This document shows positions 1-4,954 of a DNA stretch of 5,924 nucleotides, piece by piece; positions within the stretch are counted from its first letter, which is position 1; the number at the start of each line of letters is the position of its first letter. The notes under the pieces were generated by a model. That model was given only the letters and a program-made list of their open reading frames with translations, searched no databases and had not been told where the DNA came from. The stretch is taken from positions 1 through 5,924 of the forward strand of contig JAICXS010000134.1 of the NCBI GenBank assembly GCA_025934615.1, given 5' to 3'. This DNA comes from Nitrospiraceae bacterium (GTDB lineage: Bacteria > Nitrospirota > Nitrospiria > Nitrospirales > Nitrospiraceae). The position numbers and the translations under genes are program-made.

Positions 1-684
1 ACCTTTCGGTGGAAAGGCGAGTATAGCTATCAGCTGAACGAAGCCAAGACGCTCGATACCCGGTTGAACGTGTTTGAGACCTTTCGCCCCAGAATTGCCG
101 ATCGCTATCGTTCCCCCGGCATGCTGTTCCTCGGCAACATCGATCCTGAGTTGCAGCTGGATGTGCTGAATCAGGTCAAACGGCCGGCCATCGTTGCCTG
201 CGACACCATGAATTTCTGGATCGAAGGCAAGCGTGATGCGCTGTGGCGCGTCTTGGAGAAGGTAGACATTCTCATCATCAACGACGGCGAAGCGCGGCTG
301 TTGGGACAAGACTCCAATCTGGTGCAGGTAGCCAAAACGATTTTGGCAAAAGGGCCGAAGCATCTTATTATCAAACGCGGCGAATATGGCGTACTGATGT
401 TCAATCAGAAGCAAGTCTTCGGCGCGCCAGCCTTTCCGCTTGAGCAGGTGAAGGACCCGACGGGAGCGGGCGATACGTTTGCGGGCGGGTTTATGGGCTA
501 TCTCTCTGCCACCGGGAATCTTTCCGAGTCCTCCATCCGTCAAGCCATTATCTTCGGCAGCGTGATGGCGTCGTTTACCGTCGAAGCCTTTAGCCTTGAC
601 CGGCTGCGTATTCTCGACTACAAAGAGATCGAGGCACGGTTTCGGGAATTCAAGCGGCTCACACATTTTGAGGATTTGTCATGA
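1..684 (+). CDS. PfkB-family carbohydrate/nucleoside kinase, 5'-truncated
   Basis: This is the C-terminal 227 residues of a PfkB (ribokinase) family kinase, which transfers the ATP gamma-phosphate to a sugar or nucleoside hydroxyl in the cytoplasm. The frame is open from base 1, so the true start lies left of the window; the TTG at 64 is only an internal codon. The second PfkB signature is clear: PTGAGDTFAGG at visible residues 153-163, with the presumed catalytic base Asp158. Upstream lie the NDGE element (Asn94, Glu97), matching the family's N-x-x-E metal/phosphate motif, and the KRGEYG strand that precedes the nucleotide-binding part. PfkB proteins are usually about 300-330 residues, so roughly 80-100 are missing, including the first signature. 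The substrate cannot be read from this part: ribokinase, adenosine-kinase-like or another sugar kinase are all possible. The stop overlaps the start of the next gene (ATGA), implying co-transcription. The family call is firm; the substrate is unknown. Confidence 0.9.
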   Translation, partial: TFRWKGEYSYQLNEAKTLDTRLNVFETFRPRIADRYRSPGMLFLGNIDPELQLDVLNQVKRPAIVACDTMNFWIEGKRDALWRVLEKVDILIINDGEARLLGQDSNLVQVAKTILAKGPKHLIIKRGEYGVLMFNQKQVFGAPAFPLEQVKDPTGAGDTFAGGFMGYLSATGNLSESSIRQAIIFGSVMASFTVEAFSLDRLRILDYKEIEARFREFKRLTHFEDLS

Positions 685-1373
685 TCAACCCGTTCGCGAT
701 GGTTGCGTGCCGGCTCAGGGCACCCCTGACAGGACTTATCCTCCTGATCGGCTGTTTTGTCATGGCCGCCAACGGCTGCACATCGACCGAAAAGGTCCAA
801 AAGGCAAAAGGGTATTATCAGGAGGGATTGGCCAATTTGGAGGTCGACCGTCAGCAGGCGTTTGTTTCTTTCCAAAAAGCCATCAAAATGAATCCGAATC
901 ACAAGGAGGCGCATTATTCACTGGGACATCTCTATGCCCTTCAAGCCAAGTATTCGCAGGCTGAAGAAGAATTGCGTGACGCCATCCGCATCGATTCCGA
1001 TTACTCCGAAGCGCACAATTATCTTGGACAAGTTCTAGAGCGCCAGAATCGCTGGACCGAAGCGATTCAAGAGTACCGCCGCGCGCTGAACAATCCACTC
1101 TATGGCACCCCCGATTTGGCTCGGTTTAATTTAGGGCGCGCATTGGTCCATGAGGGCGATTTAGAAGGGGCGACGCACGCGTATGAAGATGCACTTCTCA
1201 TCAGCCCGCCTACCGTCCCACCGGCGGTGCTCAATCTAGAACTGGGTCGTGTCTATTCCAAATTAGGCTATGAGGTGAAAGCAAAGGAGACGCTGGCACG
1301 GGTGAAGGCACAGGATAAGGGAGGACAATATGCGGCGGAGGCCGGCAAGCTGCTGGAGAAGCTGAAGCCGTAA
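681..1373 (+). CDS. TPR-repeat lipoprotein, PilF/PilW-like
   Basis: This 230-residue protein is probably exported and lipid-anchored. A basic N-terminus (Arg11, Arg13) and a hydrophobic stretch (about 14-30) lead to AANGC, with Cys33 as the likely lipidation site; this lipobox is imperfect, with Asn at -2. The rest is a run of about five tetratricopeptide repeats (about 40-73, 74-107, 108-141, 144-178, 181-213). The spacing is seen in units such as AHYSLGHLYALQAKYSQAEE and AHNYLGQVLERQNRWTEAIQ. TPR proteins are protein-protein scaffolds. In gammaproteobacteria a TPR lipoprotein (PilF/PilW) that helps assemble the type IV pilus secretin lies directly before rodZ, and the same order occurs here, so a PilF-like envelope role is a reasonable inference. 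The start at 681 is supported by GAGGA at 670-674 with a 6-nt spacer and by the 4-nt overlap with the kinase, which suggests translational coupling. It could instead be a generic TPR lipoprotein unrelated to pili. Confidence 0.85.
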   Translation: MINPFAMVACRLRAPLTGLILLIGCFVMAANGCTSTEKVQKAKGYYQEGLANLEVDRQQAFVSFQKAIKMNPNHKEAHYSLGHLYALQAKYSQAEEELRDAIRIDSDYSEAHNYLGQVLERQNRWTEAIQEYRRALNNPLYGTPDLARFNLGRALVHEGDLEGATHAYEDALLISPPTVPPAVLNLELGRVYSKLGYEVKAKETLARVKAQDKGGQYAAEAGKLLEKLKP

Positions 1374-1379
1374 TCACCT

Positions 1380-2270
1380 ATGGAATCCATCGGCGAATTC
1401 TTTAAACAGGTCCGGGACACCAAGGGATTGACGCTCGACGACGTCGCGTTGAAGACGCGGATCCATCCCGACTTTTTGATCGCGCTGGAGGAAGGAAACT
1501 TTACCAAACTTCCTGATCAAGTGTTTGCGAAGGGATTCGTGCGGTCGTATGCTCGGTCCCTGGGGTTGGATGAAGAAGACGCAATGCGGCGCTTTGAAGG
1601 ATCGGCCGGCGCGTTTTACGAAAAGCAGGCGGAACGCGAGGTGCTCCGCTTGAAGCAGGCGGAGGACGATCGGCGAAAAAAGACGAACCGAAAGGTCGTC
1701 TTGGCCGCGATTGCGGTCGCCTTGTTGGGGCTCGTTCTCCTCATGTCCCGTGAACATACGAGCGTCGTTCCTCCAAGGCCTGCGTCGGATGTCGAGCCTC
1801 CCCCCATCAAGTCTCCTGTTGAAAAGTCCTCCTCTTCATCATTAGACAAGATCGACAGTGTTGTACAGAATTTGGAAAAAGAACGACCGGCAGGAGTCAC
1901 CACCGCTGCTGCGGTGACGCTGCCGCCACCGGCTATCTCCACGGTCACTGCCATTCCCACCGTTCGCGAAGAAGTGGTGTCGACCACATCGGTTCGCACC
2001 GATCCTTTGCTGGGCGGGCCGTCTGGCGACGGATTGTTGGCGCTGGCCATCGAGGCCTTAGAATTGACTTGGGTCGTCGTGCAAGTGGACAACGGCAGCC
2101 CTGAAGAAGCGCTGATGCGTCCGGGGGAACGGGTGCAGTGGAAAGCCTCCGATCGCTTTACCTTGACACTGGGCAACGCGGGCGGCGTGCGAGTTGAATT
2201 AAATGGAAAAGAACAAGGGCCGTTTGGGAACAGTGGAAAAGTCGCCCGCGATATTGTGCTCAAGCGGTGA
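1380..2270 (+). CDS. rodZ: RodZ-like protein: HTH, membrane segment, DUF4115-like domain
   Basis: This 296-residue protein has the three-part layout of RodZ, the membrane protein that links MreB filaments to the elongation machinery in rod-shaped bacteria. Residues about 4-70 form a Xre/Cro-type helix-turn-helix domain; the opening ESIGEFFKQVRDTKGLTLDD and the following FAKGFVRSYARSLGLD are typical of RodZ. A charged segment (82-104, many Arg/Lys/Glu) precedes one transmembrane helix (about 105-122). The periplasmic linker (about 125-215) is rich in Pro, Ser, Thr and Val. The last 70 or so residues (about 226-296), starting at LELTWVVVQVDNG, match the beta-rich DUF4115-type C-terminal domain. 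The gene begins 6 nt after the TPR lipoprotein stop and has no clear Shine-Dalgarno at usual spacing, so it probably depends on coupled translation. The HTH of RodZ binds MreB rather than DNA; whether that holds here is inference. No mreB is visible in the window. Confidence 0.85.
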   Translation: MESIGEFFKQVRDTKGLTLDDVALKTRIHPDFLIALEEGNFTKLPDQVFAKGFVRSYARSLGLDEEDAMRRFEGSAGAFYEKQAEREVLRLKQAEDDRRKKTNRKVVLAAIAVALLGLVLLMSREHTSVVPPRPASDVEPPPIKSPVEKSSSSSLDKIDSVVQNLEKERPAGVTTAAAVTLPPPAISTVTAIPTVREEVVSTTSVRTDPLLGGPSGDGLLALAIEALELTWVVVQVDNGSPEEALMRPGERVQWKASDRFTLTLGNAGGVRVELNGKEQGPFGNSGKVARDIVLKR

Positions 2271-2294
2271 GGAAAAGGAATCGGACGGTGAGTG

Positions 2295-2313
2295 GGGCGA
2301 ATGTGATTCGCCC
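2295..2313 (+). terminator. Hairpin after rodZ, possible weak or Rho-dependent terminator
   Basis: GGGCGAAT (2295-2302) and ATTCGCCC (2306-2313) pair perfectly across a GTG loop, giving an 8-bp stem that starts 25 nt after the rodZ stop codon. No T-tract follows (the next bases are GCAGCCAAAATG), so it is not a classical intrinsic terminator. It may protect the 3' end of the operon mRNA or mark a Rho-assisted end. The structure is seen; the role is inferred from its position. Confidence 0.45.
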
Positions 2314-2527
2314 GCAGCCAAAATGTCTCATCCAATCAGTCTCCCGCGATACTGTCTGCGCTCGCCAGTTTAAATCTTCTGCACATTCATCGTTTTCCAT
2401 TGAGCGTTCATGGCACGGACTTTGAGTGCTATCGACCATGGGAAAAGCGACACGGACATGGTGTCCGGTACGATGTACGCAAGGCTGAATGAATGTGGAC
2501 AGATACGTACCCAGGCTCATCATTGTC

Positions 2528-2557
2528 TTGACAAAGCTGCAGAGGCATTGCTATATT
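2528..2557 (+). promoter_or_regulatory. Sigma-70-type promoter of the cytochrome gene
   Basis: A perfect -35 hexamer TTGACA (2528-2533), an 18-nt spacer and TATATT (2552-2557, five of six matches to TATAAT) form the best promoter match in the window. Transcription would start near 2564, leaving a leader of about 100 nt before the cytochrome start codon. The position, alone upstream of a gene with a strong ribosome binding site and its own terminator, fits a monocistronic unit with fairly strong expression. I saw no clear operator over the promoter. Confidence 0.7.
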
Positions 2558-2650
2558 GCCGCCGCTTTCCCTTTAAAATCGGTAGGTAGGACGCAGGGAC
2601 GGGGTAGAGTCAGTATTTTAGGGACCTTTTACATAGTCATTTTTTACACA

Positions 2651-2656
2651 AGGAGG
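2651..2656 (+). promoter_or_regulatory. Strong Shine-Dalgarno deciding the cytochrome start
   Basis: AGGAGG at 2651-2656 is a full match to the anti-Shine-Dalgarno core. It lies 8 nt before the ATG at 2665 and 5 nt before the GTG at 2662. The 8-nt spacing and the better codon favour ATG 2665, which shortens the longest reading frame by one residue. Confidence 0.8.
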
Positions 2657-2664
2657 GAGCTGTG

Positions 2665-3117
2665 ATGGGGTATCTCGTGAAGTCCGTTGGTGTGCTGTCA
2701 ATGCTGCTGTTTGTGGCAAGCGTCGCGGTCGCGGAAGAGAGAGATCCTTTGAAGCCTCGCGTGCCACCGGATCAAATGGCCGATGCGAAAGCGATGAAGA
2801 ATCCCGTCGCGGCGAGCCCGGAGAATATCGCCAAGGGCAAAGCATTGTTCGAGGGGAAAGGCACCTGCTTTAATTGCCATGGGAAAGAAGGCAAGGGCGA
2901 TGGCCCGGCCGGTCAAATTCTCAATCCTAGCCCCCGCAATTTCACCAATTGCAAATTTCATAAGAAGCGGAAAGACGGCGAACTCTTCTGGGTCATTAAG
3001 AATGGCAGCGCCGGAACCGGTATGGTCCCTTTGATCCCGGCTGCCATCAACGAAGAAGAAGCCTGGACGATTATCAATTACGAGCGGAGCTTCTGCAAGG
3101 ATAAGGGCGGCGAATAA
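2665..3117 (+). CDS. Exported monohaem class I-type cytochrome c
   Basis: This 150-residue periplasmic c-type cytochrome is an electron-transfer protein. Residues 1-23 are a Sec signal peptide: Lys6, a hydrophobic core, then AVA just before Glu24 as the likely cleavage site. The mature part has one haem attachment site, CFNCH (Cys68, Cys71, His72), in the context GKGTCFNCHGKEGKGDGPAG. NPSPRNFT follows at about 88-95, and the probable distal haem ligand is Met120 in GTGMVPLIP. The C-terminal helix EEAWTIINYERSF is typical of small class I cytochromes. Two further cysteines, Cys96 (NCKFH) and Cys143, are not part of a haem motif and could form a disulfide. The start is set by AGGAGG 8 nt upstream; the GTG at 2662 is the alternative. 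The gene stands alone between its own promoter and a strong terminator, so the redox partner is not shown by context. Family call firm; specific pathway unknown. Confidence 0.93.
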   Translation: MGYLVKSVGVLSMLLFVASVAVAEERDPLKPRVPPDQMADAKAMKNPVAASPENIAKGKALFEGKGTCFNCHGKEGKGDGPAGQILNPSPRNFTNCKFHKKRKDGELFWVIKNGSAGTGMVPLIPAAINEEEAWTIINYERSFCKDKGGE

Positions 3118-3142
3118 GCCCTCATTTCAGGTAGGAAAGAAG

Positions 3143-3173
3143 AGCAGAGAGGGAAGGCCCTCTCTGCTTTTTT
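3143..3173. terminator. Strong intrinsic terminator, probably bidirectional
   Basis: AGCAGAGAGGG (3143-3153) pairs perfectly with CCCTCTCTGCT (3158-3168) across an AAGG loop, an 11-bp stem followed by six T residues (3168-3173). It begins 26 nt after the cytochrome stop, as expected for an intrinsic terminator on the plus strand. On the minus strand the same stem is followed by the T-rich CTTCTTTCC, and the convergent lipoprotein gene ends 45 nt away at 3218, so it could also end that transcript. Confidence 0.92.
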
Positions 3174-3217
3174 ATTGTTCGTCCGTGTTCGGAGATAAGA
3201 AGGCCGTTTCGTGTAGG

Positions 3218-4756
3218 TTAGTTCGTCGGCCTAGTCAGCAGTATCGATGAAGACTTGCTGCCCGGTAGAAGCGGAGGCAGGATCTGCGGTTGCTGCTCTT
3301 GATTGAACGCGCTTTTTGCCGCTGCCGGCACGGATCGTCCCACGAAGCTGCTCAATTCGCCTAAGGTCACTTCGCCGTCCAAGTTATCATCGGCTTCGCC
3401 CTTGAGTCCGCGCAGCAGATAATAGGTGAACAATCCATGGTGCAGCTTTTCGGATTCAAGGCCATCCCGTAAGCCCGTTGTGCCGATGAAGCGAACGATG
3501 CGGCTTCCCCCCAGGTCCCATTGCGGCTCCTTGTACCTCACTTTTTGATCCATGGTTAATTTCGACACCGAGCCGTCGAACATGAGGACGATCTGTTTTG
3601 CCTTTAAGCGAGATAAGCCGCTGTGCAAATCTTTCAAGGAAACCATTCGTGAGACCGACGATCCGCCTTCATAGGGAATCAAAAACGTTTCGCCACCGGC
3701 CGAGACTTTCGCTTGGCCTGAGAAATAAACAATGACGACCGAGTCGGCTGTCACGCGGGTCGGCAGCCAATCGAGGATGGCCTCTTCGATGTCGGGTCTC
3801 AGTGCTTTCATATCGATCAACAGACGAATATTCGAAGGCGGCACGCCGCCGATGGTTTGAAAGTAATTGGCCATCATTTCCGCGTCCAGTGCCGCATACT
3901 TCCGAACCGACAATTGCGGATCCCGGTGTGTACTGACCCCGACGGCGATCACGAAGGTTTGCGGCTGGTGAAATGTGGCGGGGGCCGGCAGGCGATCGAC
4001 GCTGTCGGACGGAGACGCCATTTGACTGGACACAGAGGGCATCACGACGGATGCAGAGGGCGCCGATTGCTGGAGTCCGGCTGCGTTCATTGGGTCCGCG
4101 GAAGGCGGCTTGGTGGAGGCCACGCCGGAAGCCGGTGCGGGAGCCATCTGTCCCGTAGCGGCTGTCGACGGTTCAAGGACGGCTCGCGCTTCGCGCATAA
4201 ACTGCGTGCCGAGCACGACCGCCGTATCGTGGAGAAATCCATCCATGGAGACGTAGGCACAGCGATGTTGTGTGGGTTCCAGGATGATTCTTTCCTTGCG
4301 GCTGGTTTTCAGTGTCCGTTGTCCCAGTACCTGACCGGACCGGTCCCGAAAAACGACGACAGATTCCAGTGTCAGTTCAGAAGGCAACCGATCGTATAGG
4401 CCATCGGTTTGGATCTGGAGTCCGGATTGCTCTAATGTCAAAAACGCATCCACATCCACTGGCGTCTCCGCGGCTCGCTGTCCGGCAACCTGAACGGTTT
4501 GAAACGTCTGATGCGCGGCATCGATCAGAACATCCTCCAACTCCGCTCCAATGCGAAGTTCTTGCGGATGATTACAGGCGTCCGCATACCGCGCGATGGC
4601 GGCCGTCAGTGCAGGATCGAAGTTCATACGAACCGTTGCCGGGAGGCGAGGCCCCATATCGGGAAGTGCGGACTTGCGAAAAGGCGTGGAAAGGCGTTCG
4701 CAGCCCGAGAGGAGCGAACACATGAGAACAAGGGCGATCAAGCTTGTGCGGCGCAT
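3218..4756 (-). CDS. Lipoprotein with degenerate caspase-like domain and EF-hand loop
   Basis: This 512-residue predicted lipoprotein starts MRRTSLIALVLMCSLLSGC, with a standard LSGC lipobox at Cys19. Residues about 40-195 are an unrecognised mixed alpha/beta domain, perhaps like envelope auxiliary lipoproteins (weak resemblance only). Residues about 195-265 are a Pro/Ala/Ser-rich linker. The rest resembles a caspase/peptidase C14 fold, from FVIAVGVSTHRDPQLSVRKY (about 268) through ALDAEMMANYF, VVIVYFSGQAKVS, TFLIPYEGG and IVLMFDGSVS to HHGLFTYYLLRGLKGE. The family's catalytic His (usually YFSGHG) is Gln348 here, and the Cys (usually D-x-C in the FD strand) is Ser396, so proteolysis is unlikely. 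Residues 456-467 (DDNLDGEVTLGE) are a complete EF-hand calcium loop. The ATG at 4756 is preferred to a TTG at 4810 because it has TGAGGG 8 nt upstream and puts the signal peptide at the N-terminus. It is monocistronic as far as seen, convergent with the cytochrome and divergent from the carbamoyltransferase. Confidence 0.85.
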   Translation of the reverse strand: MRRTSLIALVLMCSLLSGCERLSTPFRKSALPDMGPRLPATVRMNFDPALTAAIARYADACNHPQELRIGAELEDVLIDAAHQTFQTVQVAGQRAAETPVDVDAFLTLEQSGLQIQTDGLYDRLPSELTLESVVVFRDRSGQVLGQRTLKTSRKERIILEPTQHRCAYVSMDGFLHDTAVVLGTQFMREARAVLEPSTAATGQMAPAPASGVASTKPPSADPMNAAGLQQSAPSASVVMPSVSSQMASPSDSVDRLPAPATFHQPQTFVIAVGVSTHRDPQLSVRKYAALDAEMMANYFQTIGGVPPSNIRLLIDMKALRPDIEEAILDWLPTRVTADSVVIVYFSGQAKVSAGGETFLIPYEGGSSVSRMVSLKDLHSGLSRLKAKQIVLMFDGSVSKLTMDQKVRYKEPQWDLGGSRIVRFIGTTGLRDGLESEKLHHGLFTYYLLRGLKGEADDNLDGEVTLGELSSFVGRSVPAAAKSAFNQEQQPQILPPLLPGSKSSSILLTRPTN

Positions 4757-4764
4757 GGTTTGGA

Positions 4765-4770
4765 CCCTCA
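4765..4770 (-). promoter_or_regulatory. Shine-Dalgarno deciding the lipoprotein start
   Basis: On the minus strand this reads TGAGGG, 8 nt before the ATG at 4756. It supports that ATG over the upstream TTG at 4810, which would add 18 residues ahead of an otherwise normal lipoprotein signal peptide. Confidence 0.65.
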
Positions 4771-4822
4771 ACGTGCGCGACACCCTACCGGAACTCCAAA
4801 AGGAATGCAAACCTCCAGATAG

Positions 4823-4851
4823 TTGTCAGGCGCTGTCCGCTTCTCTATGCT
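4823..4851 (+). promoter_or_regulatory. Possible sigma-70 promoter for the carbamoyltransferase
   Basis: TTGTCA (4823-4828, five of six matches to the -35 consensus), a 17-nt spacer and TATGCT (4846-4851, four of six) form a moderate promoter match. Transcription would begin near 4858, giving a leader of about 97 nt before the ATG at 4955. I found no comparably good promoter on the minus strand for the divergent lipoprotein gene. Confidence 0.4.
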
Positions 4852-4883
4852 AGACGAAAAATAAAAGCGCTGAGTGAGACGTC

Positions 4884-4904
4884 CTTGATACGAAGTCGTA
4901 CAAG
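4884..4904. promoter_or_regulatory. Dyad-symmetric element in the divergent intergenic region
   Basis: CTTG-A-TACGA-AG-TCGTA-CAAG is an inverted repeat of 9 paired positions around an AG centre, with one unpaired A in the left arm. It lies between the two divergent genes, inside the predicted leader of the carbamoyltransferase. It could be an operator for a dimeric regulator or a small mRNA hairpin. The symmetry is seen; any function is inferred, and such short dyads also occur by chance. Confidence 0.35.
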
Positions 4905-4923
4905 CAATCTGCTCCAGGACTTA

Positions 4924-4951
4924 CTCAGCACTGAACATTCAGCACTATATT
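4924..4951 (+). repeat. Degenerate heptanucleotide repeat before the carbamoyltransferase start
   Basis: The stretch splits into 7-base units: CTCAGCA, CTGAACA, TTCAGCA, CTATATT. The 8-mer TCAGCACT occurs at 4925-4932 and 4939-4946, exactly two periods apart. The last unit is the most diverged and ends 3 nt before the ATG at 4955. It occupies the place where a Shine-Dalgarno would be expected, and none is obvious. Confidence 0.5.
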
Positions 4952-4954
4952 CCG

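Larger units (their letters stand above)
2271..2664. other. 394-bp intergenic region between rodZ and the cytochrome gene
   Basis: No convincing gene lies here. The left end holds a perfect hairpin (2295-2313). The right end holds the promoter (2528-2557), a 5' leader of roughly 100 nt and the ribosome binding site of the cytochrome gene. Between about 2314 and 2527 I see nothing recognisable: two tiny ORFs of 16 codons (from 2323 and 2438) and one minus-strand ORF (2260-2523) have no ribosome binding site and no family resemblance. A short inverted repeat, CGGACA-TGG-TGTCCG, sits at 2453-2467. The leader has two copies of TTTTACA (2627-2633 and 2642-2648). A small RNA or degraded gene in the middle portion cannot be excluded by eye. 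Confidence 0.7.

Noticed and set aside
1896..1918. GC-rich hairpin inside rodZ (GTCACC...GGTGAC)
   Set aside because: It lies in the Ala/Thr/Pro-rich linker codons, needs a 3-nt bulge and has no T-tract; repetitive codon use explains it.
1616..2335. 239-codon minus-strand ORF opposite rodZ
   Set aside because: It lies antisense to a well-supported RodZ-like gene, has Ser/Thr/Pro-rich low-complexity content mirrored from the linker codons, and shows no family motif.
2438..2488. Tiny plus-strand ORF of 16 codons (also one at 2323-2373)
   Set aside because: Neither has a ribosome binding site; both are expected by chance in a gap of this size.
2260..2523. 87-codon minus-strand ORF in the rodZ-cytochrome gap
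   Set aside because: There is no Shine-Dalgarno before its start, no recognisable motif, and it overlaps the end of rodZ.
3857..4399. 180-codon plus-strand ORF
   Set aside because: It is antisense to the pseudo-caspase lipoprotein and rich in Arg, Gly and His as expected for an off-frame translation of GC-rich coding DNA.
4757..4810. Upstream TTG start for the lipoprotein gene
   Set aside because: It would add 18 residues before a normal lipoprotein signal peptide; the ATG at 4756 has a good Shine-Dalgarno.
4885..4913. Second promoter candidate TTGATA-17 nt-TCTGCT
   Set aside because: The -10 hexamer matches only three of six positions; the candidate at 4823-4851 is better.
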